From the NCBI GenBank assembly GCA_945787785.1, contig CALZIO010000011.1:1-58952 (forward strand): DNA of 58,952 nucleotides. The letters are read 5' to 3'. Positions 42,967 to 52,952 of the stretch are shown here, piece after piece (position 1 is the stretch's first letter; every line of letters begins with the position of its first letter). The notes under the pieces were generated by a model. The model made no database searches, had not been told where the DNA came from, and was given only the letters and a program-made list of their open reading frames with translations. The position numbers and the translations under genes were made by a program. Source of the DNA: an uncultured Chromatiaceae bacterium (GTDB lineage: Bacteria > Pseudomonadota > Gammaproteobacteria > Tenderiales > Tenderiaceae).

Positions 42967-45900
42967 ATGCTCCAACTGCGCGGTAATCCGGCTTTATCAC
43001 CATTTCGGCTGCAAAAGCTCAGTAATCTCATTCAGGCGCAGGTACCGGGGGTAGGGCATGTCTATGCCGAGTTTGTCCATTTTGCCGACCTGGACCAACG
43101 GCTCAGCAGCGAAGCTGAGGAGCTGCTGGGCCGTTTGCTGGAATACGGCCCCAAACTGGAAGTGGAACAGCCTGAAGGCGAATTGCTGTTGGTCTTACCG
43201 CGGCTCGGTACTATTTCACCTTGGTCGAGCAAGGCCACCGATATCGCCAACAATTGTGGTTTGAATACCATTCGCCGCCTGGAGCGTGGCATCGCCTACT
43301 ACATTAATAAAACTGACGGCTCCACCCTGAGTGATGCTGAGTTGAGTGCCATTTGTCCGCTCATCCACGATCGTATGATCGAGATGGTATTTCTGAGTCT
43401 GGATGAGGCTGAAGGTTTGTTCCAACAGGAGCGGCCACGTCCATTGCGCAGCGTTGATATTCTCGGAAGTGGTCGTGATGCCCTGGTGGTGGCCAACCGT
43501 GACTGGGGGCTGGCGCTGGCGGAGGACGAGATAGATTATTTGGTGGAAAACTTCACCGCTATGGGCCGTAATCCCAACGACATCGAGTTGATGATGTTCG
43601 CCCAGGCCAATTCGGAACACTGCCGCCACAAGATTTTTAATGCTGATTGGATCATCGATGGCCAGAACCAGGAAAAGTCGTTGTTCAAGATGATCCGCAA
43701 TACCCATGAGCAGAATTCTGACGGCGTGTTGACTGCCTATTCTGATAACTCTTCAGTGATAGAGGGCTTTAGGGGAGGCCGTTTTTACCCCGATCCCGAG
43801 ACCAAGCAGTACGGTTACAACAATCAGGACATCGCCATCCTGATGAAAGTAGAAACTCACAATCACCCCACGGCGATTTCACCTTTCCCCGGCGCTGCGA
43901 CTGGTTCTGGCGGTGAGATTCGCGACGAGGGTGCCACTGGCCGTGGTTCCAAGCCCAAGGCGGGGCTGAGTGGCTTTACGGTTTCCAATTTGCGTATTCC
44001 TGGCGCCGAACAGCCATGGGAGACGGATCACGGCAAACCTGGCCGTATCGTATCAGCGTTAGAAATTATGCTCGACGGTCCCATCGGTGCGGCCGCGTTC
44101 AATAACGAATTTGGCCGTCCCAACATCTGTGGTTATTTCCGTACCTTTGAAGAGACTGTGCCTGGCCCTGAAGGTAATGAGGTGCGCGGTTATCACAAGC
44201 CGATTATGCTGGCCGGTGGTCTGGGCAGCATTAGTGCTGAGCATGTGGAGAAACACCGCATCCCCGCTGGCGCACAACTGATTGCGCTGGGTGGCCCGGC
44301 GATGTTGATCGGTCTGGGCGGTGGTGCTGCTTCATCTATGGAGACCGGCTCCTCGGCCGAAGACCTGGATTTTGCCTCGGTACAGCGCGGTAATCCGGAG
44401 ATGGAACGCCGTTGTCAGGAGGTGATCGACCGCTGCTGGCAGTTGGGCAAAGACAATCCAATTGTTTCCATCCATGATGTGGGCGCAGGTGGCTTGTCGA
44501 ACGCCATGCCGGAGCTGGTCAATGACGCCCGCCGTGGTGCCAAATTCGAGTTGCGTGCTGTGCCCAACGATGAGCCGGGCATGTCGCCGATGGAGATCTG
44601 GTGTAATGAGTCGCAGGAGCGTTATGTGCTTGCGGTAATGCCGGATGATATGGAGCGCTTCAGTGCGCTGTGCGAACGTGAGCGTGCACCATATGCAGTG
44701 ATTGGTGAGGCCACAGAAGAACAACAGCTGATCGTCGGTGATGGGCACTTCGGCAACACCCCGATCGACATGCCCTTGGAAGTGCTACTGGGTAAACCGC
44801 CCAAGATGTTGCGCGATGTTCAGCACAAGACATTCCACAAGCCCGATTTTGATAGCGCCAGCATTGATATCAAAGACGCGGCCTACCGCGTGCTGCGTCT
44901 ACCTACCGTGGCCAACAAGAGTTTTCTGATTACTATCGGTGACCGCTCAGTGACAGGCTTGGTGGCACGAGACCAATTCGTAGGCCCCTGGCAGGTGCCG
45001 GTGGCCGATGTGGCTGTCACGGCCACCAGTTTTGATGTCTACACCGGTGAAGCCATGGCCATGGGGGAGCGTACCCCGATTGCTCTGGTGCACCACGCCG
45101 CCTCGGCCCGCATGGCCGTGGGTGAGGCGCTGACCAATCTGGCCGCTGCGCGTGTAACCGATCTCAGCCGTGTAGTGTTGTCAGCCAACTGGATGGCCCC
45201 GGCAGGGCATCCGGGTGAAGATGCTGGTCTGTATGAGGCGGTCAAGGCGGTCGGTATGGAGCTGTGTCCTGAACTGGGTATCGCCATTCCAGTTGGCAAA
45301 GATTCCATGTCAATGAAGACCGTCTGGAACGAAAATGGCGTCGACAAGTCGGTCACGGCACCGTTGTCGCTGGTCATTTCAGCCTTTGCCCCTGTGGCTG
45401 ATGTGCGCAACACCCTGACGCCTGAATTGCGAACTGGTCAAGGTGATTCAGATTTGATCCTGATTGATCTTGGCAAGGGTAAAAACCGCCTGGCTGGTTC
45501 CTGTCTGGCCCAGGTTTACAAACAGGCCGGTCACTATGCGCCGGATGTGGATGATGCGGGTGCGCTTAAATCATTTTTCAATGCGATTCAAAACTTGAAT
45601 CAGCAAGGCCTGATTCAGGCCTACCATGATCGTTCCGATGGCGGCCTGTTTGCCACAATTGCTGAGATGGCCTTTGCCGGTCACACCGGCGTCAGCGTAC
45701 GTCTGGATAGCTTGGGTGATGATCAGGTGGCAGCACTTTTTAGCGAAGAGCTAGGTGCAGTGATTCAGGTTGGCCATAGCGATACGGATACGGTGCTGAA
45801 GGCACTGCATGATGCCGGGCTGGGCCGTCACTCTCATGTGATTGGTGCGCTAAATGATAAAGACGTGGTTGAATTTATTATTGACCACGAAACGCTGTTG

Positions 45901-46872
45901 AGTGAACGCCGTGTGGATCTGCAGCGTGCCTGGTCTGAGACCAGTTATCAGCTGCAAACACTGCGTGATAACTCCGACTGTGCCGAGCAGGAATTCGATC
46001 GCATCCTGGACGATAACGATCCAGGTATTCAGCCAGAATTGACGTTTGATCAGGCCGAGGATATAGCAGCGCCTTTTATTGCTGCTGGGACACGTCCACG
46101 TATGGCCGTACTGCGTGAGCAGGGCGTTAATGGACAGATCGAGATGGCGGCGGCTTTTGACCGTGCCGGTTTCGATAGTGTTGATGTGCATATGAGTGAC
46201 ATAATCGCTGGCCGAATTAGTCTGAAGGAGTTTCAAGGCTTGGTGGCTTGTGGTGGTTTCTCCTACGGTGATGTGCTCGGTGCCGGTGAAGGCTGGGCCA
46301 AGTCGATCCTATTTAACCCACGAGCCCGTGATGAATTCCAGGCCTTCTTTGAACGAGACGACAGCTTTGGCCTGGGTGTGTGTAATGGCTGTCAGATGAT
46401 GTCGAATCTGCATGAGCTGATTCCCGGTACTGATCTGTGGCCTCATTTCGTGCGCAATGTTTCAGAACAGTTCGAAGCGCGCTTTTCATTGGTTGAAGTG
46501 CTCAAGTCACCGTCTATTTTCCTGCAGGGGATGGAAGGTTCGCGTCTGCCCATCGCCGTGGCGCACGGTGAAGGCCGGGCCGAGTTTGGTGATGTAAATG
46601 GTGCGCAAGCGGCCCTGGATGCCGGTATGGTTGGACTGCGTTATGTTGATAACTATGGCGAGGCCACAGAACGTTATCCGGCCAACCCCAATGGATCACC
46701 GCAGGGGATTACAGGTCTAACTAGTCAGGATGGTCGCTTCACCATCATGATGCCTCATCCCGAGCGAGTCTTCCGGGCGGTGCAGTATTCTTCCCGTCCC
46801 AGTGAATGGGCTGAAGATGGGCCGTGGATGCGCATGTTCAGAAATGCCCGTGTCTGGCTAGCAGGCCGTTGA
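42967..46872 (+). CDS. purL: Phosphoribosylformylglycinamidine synthase, single-chain
   Basis: Protein of 1301 residues, the long gammaproteobacterial PurL. It starts [18 protein letters not shown] after GGGACAGG. The FGAM synthase domain has [15 protein letters not shown] (about residue 215) and [20 protein letters not shown]; the C-terminal glutaminase domain has the nucleophile in GVCNGCQMM (about residue 1138) and [11 protein letters not shown]. It converts FGAR and glutamine to FGAM in purine synthesis. Its last codons and stop (...LAGR, TGA) lie inside the end of repeat D, so the natural C-terminus may have been altered by insertion. Repeat C sits just upstream. Confidence 0.97.
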   Translation: MLQLRGNPALSPFRLQKLSNLIQAQVPGVGHVYAEFVHFADLDQRLSSEAEELLGRLLEYGPKLEVEQPEGELLLVLPRLGTISPWSSKATDIANNCGLNTIRRLERGIAYYINKTDGSTLSDAELSAICPLIHDRMIEMVFLSLDEAEGLFQQERPRPLRSVDILGSGRDALVVANRDWGLALAEDEIDYLVENFTAMGRNPNDIELMMFAQANSEHCRHKIFNADWIIDGQNQEKSLFKMIRNTHEQNSDGVLTAYSDNSSVIEGFRGGRFYPDPETKQYGYNNQDIAILMKVETHNHPTAISPFPGAATGSGGEIRDEGATGRGSKPKAGLSGFTVSNLRIPGAEQPWETDHGKPGRIVSALEIMLDGPIGAAAFNNEFGRPNICGYFRTFEETVPGPEGNEVRGYHKPIMLAGGLGSISAEHVEKHRIPAGAQLIALGGPAMLIGLGGGAASSMETGSSAEDLDFASVQRGNPEMERRCQEVIDRCWQLGKDNPIVSIHDVGAGGLSNAMPELVNDARRGAKFELRAVPNDEPGMSPMEIWCNESQERYVLAVMPDDMERFSALCERERAPYAVIGEATEEQQLIVGDGHFGNTPIDMPLEVLLGKPPKMLRDVQHKTFHKPDFDSASIDIKDAAYRVLRLPTVANKSFLITIGDRSVTGLVARDQFVGPWQVPVADVAVTATSFDVYTGEAMAMGERTPIALVHHAASARMAVGEALTNLAAARVTDLSRVVLSANWMAPAGHPGEDAGLYEAVKAVGMELCPELGIAIPVGKDSMSMKTVWNENGVDKSVTAPLSLVISAFAPVADVRNTLTPELRTGQGDSDLILIDLGKGKNRLAGSCLAQVYKQAGHYAPDVDDAGALKSFFNAIQNLNQQGLIQAYHDRSDGGLFATIAEMAFAGHTGVSVRLDSLGDDQVAALFSEELGAVIQVGHSDTDTVLKALHDAGLGRHSHVIGALNDKDVVEFIIDHETLLSERRVDLQRAWSETSYQLQTLRDNSDCAEQEFDRILDDNDPGIQPELTFDQAEDIAAPFIAAGTRPRMAVLREQGVNGQIEMAAAFDRAGFDSVDVHMSDIIAGRISLKEFQGLVACGGFSYGDVLGAGEGWAKSILFNPRARDEFQAFFERDDSFGLGVCNGCQMMSNLHELIPGTDLWPHFVRNVSEQFEARFSLVEVLKSPSIFLQGMEGSRLPIAVAHGEGRAEFGDVNGAQAALDAGMVGLRYVDNYGEATERYPANPNGSPQGITGLTSQDGRFTIMMPHPERVFRAVQYSSRPSEWAEDGPWMRMFRNARVWLAGR

Positions 46873-47051
46873 AAAACTTTCGGGCGGCGCCATGCCGCGT
46901 TGGAAAACAGCTCAAAATGCCCACTTACTGGCATGTAAACTCGGCAACTGCTCCCTGCGTTGCCCTACCTCCTGCATCCATGCAGTCGTGCGCTTTATTG
47001 CGGTTTTCCGCCTTGCCTGGCATCCACCGGAAGCTTTTTCAACCGCCTGCT
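46860..47051. repeat. 192-bp palindrome-ended repeat overlapping the purL stop (repeat D)
   Basis: Imperfect inverted ends (46860-46883 and 47027-47051), AGCAGGC(C/G)GTTGAAAAA on both, surround many short hairpins: GCGGC/GCCGC, ATGCC/GGCAT, GGCAAC/GTTGCC and CTGCAT/ATGCAG, and a longer internal pairing around GGAAAAC (about 46902 with 47005). AGCAGGC...GTTGAAAAA ends are familiar from dispersed gammaproteobacterial repeats, from memory. The left end covers the last four codons and the TGA of purL. The right end is 45 bp from the Bax-like start. No obvious target duplication was found. Confidence 0.78.
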
Positions 47052-47096
47052 GGGGTAAACATTTACTCTGCCTGGTCGAAGTAAAGACAGATCAAT

Positions 47097-47993
47097 ATGA
47101 ATACTGTAGTTCAAAAAATTCTTGCATTAGTGACCCCGCTGCTGGTTGCATTCCTGTTGACTGGTTTTATCCCTGTTCAGCGCGAAGAAGTTGACGAGCG
47201 TCTGCAATTGCAACGGATCACGGTTTCTTCGTCGGCTGAACTGGCAGCTGTGTTTGATGATCTGGGTTATCTTTGGCCTCCACCGTCATTGATTCCAGCG
47301 CTTGAAGTATCGAAATTACCTCATGACCTGGCTCAGCTCAGGGATGTAAAGCAGAAGAAAACGCTTTTCTTTCGTGCCTTATTACCTATTGTGTTAGCTG
47401 AAAATGAACAAGTGCTGCAGTTGCGCCAACACATCATCAAGCTATATACAAAAGGTGTAATGAATCTCGATGAAGGCGAGCAGCGTTGGCTGGAATCGAT
47501 TGCCAAGACATACAAGATCAAAGGCAATATCGTTGAAGCAAAAACACAACGCACTTTATTGGCCAGAGTCGATAGCGTGCCGGAGGCACTAGTGTTGGCC
47601 CAGGCGGCGAATGAAAGCGCCTGGGGCACTTCGCGATTCGCGCGTCAGGGTAATAACCTGTTTGGTCAGTGGACCTATCGCCAATCAGAGGGCATCGTGC
47701 CCTTGGGGCGGCCGGAGGGGGCTACCTATGCCGTGCGTGCATTTCCCACCATTGATGCCTCGGTGAGAGCCTATATTCATAATCTCAACACCAATCGAGC
47801 CTATGCCGATTTACGCCTTAAACGTCAACAAATGCGTGAGGAGGATCGGCCATTGGACGCACATCAGTTGGCGACGGGCTTGATGGCTTATTCAGAACGT
47901 GGTGAGAAATATGTGCGCGATATTCAGGCCATGATGCGCAGCAATCGCCTTATGAGCAGGCTTGATAATGTTAGCCTAAAACGTGAGCTATAA
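47097..47993 (+). CDS. Bax-like N-acetylglucosaminidase domain protein
   Basis: Protein of 298 residues with an N-terminal hydrophobic segment (ILALVTPLLVAFLLTGFIPV), a likely signal peptide. The glucosaminidase domain (about residues 155-285) has QAANESAWGTSRFARQGNNL with the catalytic Glu, FGQWTY, and YAVRAFPTIDASVRAYIHNL. It resembles E. coli Bax and the FlgJ C-terminal domain, so it should cleave peptidoglycan glycan strands in the periplasm. It starts 45 bp after repeat D and is a single gene. Confidence 0.85.
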   Translation: MNTVVQKILALVTPLLVAFLLTGFIPVQREEVDERLQLQRITVSSSAELAAVFDDLGYLWPPPSLIPALEVSKLPHDLAQLRDVKQKKTLFFRALLPIVLAENEQVLQLRQHIIKLYTKGVMNLDEGEQRWLESIAKTYKIKGNIVEAKTQRTLLARVDSVPEALVLAQAANESAWGTSRFARQGNNLFGQWTYRQSEGIVPLGRPEGATYAVRAFPTIDASVRAYIHNLNTNRAYADLRLKRQQMREEDRPLDAHQLATGLMAYSERGEKYVRDIQAMMRSNRLMSRLDNVSLKREL

Positions 47994-48060
47994 GTTTTTT
48001 TCTTAAGGCTGCATTGCCAACGCCCTATTCAATAAAGTTAGCCTCGAATCTGATTTTTCA

Positions 48061-48078
48061 TATCACATTCCTGTGATA
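48061..48078. promoter_or_regulatory. 18-bp palindrome, possible operator
   Basis: TATCACA-TTCC-TGTGATA is a perfect 7-bp inverted repeat with a 4-nt spacer, about 130 bp upstream of the following lipoprotein gene. The half-sites are the reverse order of a CRP site (TCACA...TGTGA), so it is not a CRP consensus. Owner unknown. Confidence 0.35.
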
Positions 48079-48206
48079 GCAAAGCAGTCAGCTTTATCCT
48101 AGATGCAAGTATATTTTTCTGTGTGGCGACAAGCTATAAACACATTTGAGTAAAGTTTTTGTTGTAGAATTATTGATGTGGGGAGAGGATAACGGAGATT
48201 ATTCAA

Positions 48207-49178
48207 ATGAAAAAAACAATTATTCCGCTTAAACCTATTCAAACACTTTATATCCTATTAATTGTTAGCTTGACGCCTTTTGTGACGGGTTGTTTGGGTG
48301 GCTCGTCAGGGGGTGGGCAAGCAGCTGGTGACCAGGGTATAGCACGAACCGTTCCCTTTGGAATATTAATGGGACAAGTCGATATCACTGCCGACGAAGC
48401 TAAACAGGTCAAGTTTGTTTATGATATTCCTCAGGTCTTCAATGCATTCCCTGCCGATTTGACCGATGTTACAGTGGATGTTGCCTCCACGCTTGGGCTT
48501 GTAAATGTCGATCCGCAGGTGGCGAGTGTCGCCAGTTTAAATAAGCGTGAATTGGCTGATAATCAGGTGTGGCTTGGGTTATGGGTTGATGATGTAGCCA
48601 ATTCCGAAACTGTCTGTGAGACGGGTGAGTTATATGGGCCACTTGTTATTACACTTGATCAGAGCAATCAGCCGGCCGCAGTTGTGCCGACAACTGTTAG
48701 CGCTAGGCAGCCGACGCTGAATGTTATCAATACAGGCAGCTTTGCAATATGTATGGAAATCGTTTCGCCGCTGAACGCTTCTATGGATATTGAAAATGTC
48801 GATGTCAATTACCAGCAGTGTGATACAGAGATATCTGATTTTTCCGGTTTTTGGACCAGTTCCTATATCTGCAGCGACAAGTGCGTAGGTGATGCAGAAG
48901 GCGAAAACGGGTTCACTATTACTCAGGACGGGCACAGCCTTAAGTATCAGGATGACGAACAGACTGCGGGTTCCGGCACGGCATGTGGTAACACTTTTCA
49001 GTTTGATTCAGACGGAATCGATATTGGATTAGGTGCCTGGGAAGAGACCGGCACAATGGTGCTGAATGCAGAAGGCACTATCAAAGCAACATTTGATTAT
49101 CAGTATGTCAGTGGGACATGTTTTGGTAAGACAGGACACTGTGAAGACATACTGACCCGAGCAGATAACGCTGAATGA
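48207..49178 (+). CDS. Putative lipoprotein, 323 residues, function unknown
   Basis: Signal peptide with a basic N-terminus (MKKTIIPLKPIQTLYILLIV) and lipobox VTGC (Cys at about residue 29), then GGSSGGGQ. The N-terminal part (about 50-200) looks beta-rich (VPFGILMGQVDITADEAKQV), and the C-terminal part has several Cys (YICSDKCVG, SGTACGNTF, GTCFGKTGHC) suggesting disulfides. No domain was recognized. It starts 6 nt after a GGAG and ends 62 nt before the convergent deacetylase gene. It resembles the 927-residue lipoprotein only in the N-terminal lipid anchor layout. Confidence 0.75.
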   Translation: MKKTIIPLKPIQTLYILLIVSLTPFVTGCLGGSSGGGQAAGDQGIARTVPFGILMGQVDITADEAKQVKFVYDIPQVFNAFPADLTDVTVDVASTLGLVNVDPQVASVASLNKRELADNQVWLGLWVDDVANSETVCETGELYGPLVITLDQSNQPAAVVPTTVSARQPTLNVINTGSFAICMEIVSPLNASMDIENVDVNYQQCDTEISDFSGFWTSSYICSDKCVGDAEGENGFTITQDGHSLKYQDDEQTAGSGTACGNTFQFDSDGIDIGLGAWEETGTMVLNAEGTIKATFDYQYVSGTCFGKTGHCEDILTRADNAE

Positions 49179-49240
49179 ATTTTAATCAGGCAGCAGGATA
49201 AGGACTGGTTGCGAGAAGTTTTATTAAGGGTTAACAGGCC

Positions 49241-50308
49241 CTAGTCTTCTGTTTCCACTCCGCCGGGCCGTATCCACGGCTGGCTGAACCAGAAAAACCG
49301 TCCACGTTGAGCTGTTGGGGCTGTGCAGTTGTAACGGCTGCGCCCTGATGGCAGGTCTTTTCTGGCCTGAATTAGATATTCAAATTCATTGACTTGTTGT
49401 GCTTCGATCTGGCCCTGCCCGCTGGCAAAGCAGTTAAGTTGTTTGATGGTGGGTTGAGTCTTATCAAACACGAGCTTGAGTATGGGGCGTGTCTCAGTTG
49501 TAACAGGATCAAACTCTGGTGTTTGAGTCAGTGGCATGGGGAGACTTCTGACCTTGGTTATGAAAACATCCATCCCGGCAAAGGCTTCAGCCATGGGGAA
49601 GCGGGGCAGGAAACGGAAGTCTGAGTTTGATCCCATGGCACCGGAATGTTGACCCATACCTATCAGGTCGAGTGATTCAACGATTTTTGCCAAGGTCAGA
49701 TCATATTCGCCATAGGGATAGGCAATCACATCAATGACTGTGTTTAATTCATCCTTGAGGCGTTGCTGGGCATAATTGATGTCGTCTTTAATTCGTTTGC
49801 GCCATTCTAATTCTGTTTCATCCGGATGGCGGCGAATCAGATGCTCATGACTGCGGGAGTGGTTGCCAAAGCTGGCGCCGTGTTGTTGCATTTCACGCAT
49901 TTGCTCCCAATTCATATAGTTTGAATAACGTTTATCGATGTAGTCAGTCGAGACAAACACAGTAAAGGGCCAGCCACGTTGTTTTAGGCGTGGGTAGGCT
50001 TCTGTATAGACGCTGCGATAGGCATCATCCATGGTGATGACAACGGTTTTATCTGGCAACGCCTCGCCTTGTTGTAAAGCACTAAGCACGCTGGTCAGCG
50101 CTAGCACCTGAAATCCTTCTTGTTCAAGGTATTGTAAATGCTGCTCAAACCGCTTGAGCTGAATGTTGGTGCTTGGGTAGCCTTTTTCGCCAAAGTGGTG
50201 ATACATCAGTCCTACCGCTGATGGCTGTTGGGCAAATGCGATGTTAGTGATTATCACAGCCCATAAAATTAGGCTGCCGCTAACTATTTTATTTAACATG
50301 GATTTCAT
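49241..50308 (-). CDS. Polysaccharide deacetylase family protein (PgaB/IcaB-like)
   Basis: Protein of 355 residues with a signal peptide (IVSGSLILWAVIITNIAFAQ). NodB-type motifs: VVITMDDAYRSVYTEAYPRL (the TFDDG-like motif, Asp-Asp about residues 93-94), FGNHSRSHEHLIRRH (metal-binding His pair) and AYPYGEYD. The family removes N-acetyl groups from exopolysaccharides or peptidoglycan; PgaB-like members act on poly-GlcNAc. Its ATG at 50308 follows a strong hairpin. It lies 63 nt downstream of the GspE-type ATPase gene. Confidence 0.85.
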   Translation of the reverse strand: MKSMLNKIVSGSLILWAVIITNIAFAQQPSAVGLMYHHFGEKGYPSTNIQLKRFEQHLQYLEQEGFQVLALTSVLSALQQGEALPDKTVVITMDDAYRSVYTEAYPRLKQRGWPFTVFVSTDYIDKRYSNYMNWEQMREMQQHGASFGNHSRSHEHLIRRHPDETELEWRKRIKDDINYAQQRLKDELNTVIDVIAYPYGEYDLTLAKIVESLDLIGMGQHSGAMGSNSDFRFLPRFPMAEAFAGMDVFITKVRSLPMPLTQTPEFDPVTTETRPILKLVFDKTQPTIKQLNCFASGQGQIEAQQVNEFEYLIQARKDLPSGRSRYNCTAPTAQRGRFFWFSQPWIRPGGVETED

Positions 50309-50318
50309 GATGTATATA

Positions 50319-50341
50319 GGATAGCCCGCTGAGGGCTATCC
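50319..50341 (-). other. Perfect hairpin between the GspE-type ATPase and deacetylase genes
   Basis: GGATAGCCC (50319-50327) and GGGCTATCC (50333-50341) form a 9-bp perfect stem with a 5-nt loop. On the minus strand no T-run follows (TATATACATCATG), so it does not look like an intrinsic terminator. It ends 11 nt upstream of the deacetylase ATG and could modulate its translation or mRNA processing. Confidence 0.65.
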
Positions 50342-50371
50342 GTTAAGTGCTGAGATAATCAGTGATCTGGA

Positions 50372-52807
50372 TTACTTAATACTAACAGCCCTGACATTTG
50401 GCAGATCAAGATAACCCTGCAGTATTTTTTCAATACCATCCTGTTTCAGGGTGCGCATGCCAGAATTGAGTGCTTCAAAATGAATTTCTGCAGCGGGCGT
50501 GCGGCTTAAAATCATATGTTTGATTTTGGGCGTGCCGATAAGCAGTTCATGCAAGCCGATTCGGCCACGATAACCACTGTCATTACACTCATTGCAGCCG
50601 GTAGGTTTGTAAAGGGTGAAGTTGCCACGTTGATTCGCGAAATTTGAGCGCCACTCTTCTATCTGTTGGTCGATGTATGGTTGTTGTTCTTCTTCTGTAA
50701 ATTCTGGCGGTAACATATCTTTAATATATTCATGAGCCAGATGCTGCAGTTCTTTTTCGTCAGGCTGATAAGAACGTTTGCAATTAGGGCAGAGTGATTT
50801 GGCCAGACGCTGAGCCAAAATACCAATCAAGGCATCGGCAAAGTTAAAAGGGTCCATGTCCATATCAAGCAGTCGGATTATGCTCTCAGCCGCGCTATTG
50901 GTATGCAGGGTAGACAATACCAGATGGCCGGTAAGCGAGGCCTCAATCCCCATGCCAGCCGTCTCTGCATCACGCATTTCCCCCACCATGATGATGTCTG
51001 GGTCAGCACGTAGAAATGCCCGCATGGCAGCGGCAAAGTCCAGCCCAATCTTGGGGTTGACCTGTACCTGACGTAAACCTGGTTGAGTTATTTCAATTGG
51101 GTCTTCGGCAGTCCAGATCTTTCTTTCGGCATTATTCAATTGGCCAAGTATCGAGTGCAGGGTGGTGGTCTTGCCTGAACCGGTTGGTCCACAGACAAGA
51201 AACAAGCCGTGTGGGTTGGAGATGCCTTCCAGTAAACGATCGCGATTACCGTTGCTTAAACCAAGTGCATTGATGGGGATGTTTTTGCCGCTGGTTAAGA
51301 TACGCATTACCACATCTTCTAGTTCATTGGCGGTTGGCAAGGTGGCAACACGTAGTTCTATATTTGCAGGACCGAATTTCTTGAAGCTGATTTTTCCATC
51401 TTGCGGCTTGCGTCGTTCTGAAATATCCAGTCGAGCCATAACTTTGATGCGTGATATTAGCGCGTTGCGGTATTGCGGTGGAAATTTATGGTAAACGTAT
51501 AAAGTACCGTCCTTTCTAAAACGGACGATAACTTTGGTATTGCCTGGGTTAGGTTCGATATGAATGTCTGATGCTGATTGTTGGTGGGCATCAATTACTA
51601 TCTTGTTAATGATTTTGACAATGATGTTATCTGAGACGGTGATGTCTTCTTCTTTGAATGAAAAGCTGTCATTGTAGTCTGCGCCTTCAAATGCTTCTCC
51701 ATCATCAAGATCGTCTATTTTGTATAAAATATCATCCGAGGTGTAATGGAATTGCAGTGCCCAGTTAATATCCTCAGCGCTGGCCATCACCGGTTCGATA
51801 TATTTGCTGGTATTAAAACGCAGTGCATCGAGCGCGCTCCAGTCCATCGGGTTTTCTATGGCAACAATCAACTTGCCTTCATGTACCGATAGTGGAACGA
51901 CTTTATGTTTAAAGGCTAGTTCGGATGGGATTTGGCTGATCACGTCTGGCGTGATTCTAAATTCCTGGATATGAACAAAAGGAATACCCAGCTTTTTAGC
52001 TAAGGCTTGTTGGATCTGGTCAAGGTTAATAATGCCTTTATCGACCAGAATCTGGCCTAATGGTTTTTGTCTGTTCCGCTTTTGATGATCAAGCGCATCG
52101 TCGAGTTCTTCTTCGGTTATTAAACTTTCGCTTATCAGGATTTCACCCAGCTTGAGGTTGGGTAAGGTCTTTTGCCTTTTTAAGGCAAGCTGCAGTTCTT
52201 CGTCATTAACAATCTTGTTTTCAACCAGGAACTCGCCCAGCGGTTTGGAGCGAGAAGCTTGTTGTTCTTTTACTGCGATTTCAATTTCTTCGGTCGCGAT
52301 TTCATTGTCTTTGATTAAGATATCGCCGATCTGCTCACCAATCAGGTTGCTTTCAATAGAGCTTCTTGGAATGAAGATGTGTATGTATTGACGCAGATAA
52401 ACATTGCTGCCGTGTTCCTTAAATAAATGGAGTCCATTTTTATCAACACGGGTACCATAGGTTGAGCCGCGCAATTTGGTGCGATCTTTAAACGTAATGA
52501 TGAATTCCTGGATTTCATCAGGCGCTGTTATGCCTGTTTTTTTCTCATTGAGTAGACTTTTATCCTGGACCCATTGCAGTGGTGTGGAAAGGTGCATGGC
52601 CTTAATTTCAAGCATCTGAATATCGGATTCTTCAGTCTCTTGTCCTTTTGTTATTTTGATGACGCTTTCTTCTACATTGAATGATTTAAGCTTGCCATTC
52701 ACACGGCGGCCATTGATATAAAAAATGGTCACAGGTGAATTTATAAGGATGGGTGACTTATCCCTGTCACTGAGCGGGGGTAAGGGCAGCTCGATTATGT
52801 CGGTCAT
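50372..52807 (-). CDS. GspE/PilB-type ATPase with four MshEN-like repeats
   Basis: Protein of 811 residues. The N-terminal 150 residues are beta-rich with two similar segments (VTIFYINGRRVNGKLKSFNV and FIITFKDRTKLRGSTYGTRV) of unknown type. Then come four tandem repeats of about 30 residues, at about 159, 188, 218 and 249 (IGDILIKDNEIATEEI, PLGEFLVENKIVNDEEL, KLGEILISESLITEEEL, PLGQILVDKGIINLDQI), resembling the c-di-GMP-binding MshEN motif, of which MshE has two. The ATPase domain follows with Walker A GPTGSGKTTT (about 541), GEMRDAETA and a zinc site (CPNC, CNEC). A second pilus or secretion motor is likely, but its partner genes are not in this window. Confidence 0.85.
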   Translation of the reverse strand: MTDIIELPLPPLSDRDKSPILINSPVTIFYINGRRVNGKLKSFNVEESVIKITKGQETEESDIQMLEIKAMHLSTPLQWVQDKSLLNEKKTGITAPDEIQEFIITFKDRTKLRGSTYGTRVDKNGLHLFKEHGSNVYLRQYIHIFIPRSSIESNLIGEQIGDILIKDNEIATEEIEIAVKEQQASRSKPLGEFLVENKIVNDEELQLALKRQKTLPNLKLGEILISESLITEEELDDALDHQKRNRQKPLGQILVDKGIINLDQIQQALAKKLGIPFVHIQEFRITPDVISQIPSELAFKHKVVPLSVHEGKLIVAIENPMDWSALDALRFNTSKYIEPVMASAEDINWALQFHYTSDDILYKIDDLDDGEAFEGADYNDSFSFKEEDITVSDNIIVKIINKIVIDAHQQSASDIHIEPNPGNTKVIVRFRKDGTLYVYHKFPPQYRNALISRIKVMARLDISERRKPQDGKISFKKFGPANIELRVATLPTANELEDVVMRILTSGKNIPINALGLSNGNRDRLLEGISNPHGLFLVCGPTGSGKTTTLHSILGQLNNAERKIWTAEDPIEITQPGLRQVQVNPKIGLDFAAAMRAFLRADPDIIMVGEMRDAETAGMGIEASLTGHLVLSTLHTNSAAESIIRLLDMDMDPFNFADALIGILAQRLAKSLCPNCKRSYQPDEKELQHLAHEYIKDMLPPEFTEEEQQPYIDQQIEEWRSNFANQRGNFTLYKPTGCNECNDSGYRGRIGLHELLIGTPKIKHMILSRTPAAEIHFEALNSGMRTLKQDGIEKILQGYLDLPNVRAVSIK

Positions 52808-52952
52808 GCTCTTTTCTCTTCTTTGTCCTATCGTGCTAGTTAGATCGGGTTGTGTGAATAATTCTTAAATCAGTCAGTAACTTAAAGTCCGCCTGCCGGG
52901 TCTGATAAAATGATTAATAGCTGATTATAACGCCAAGTGTTTGATTTGGCTG

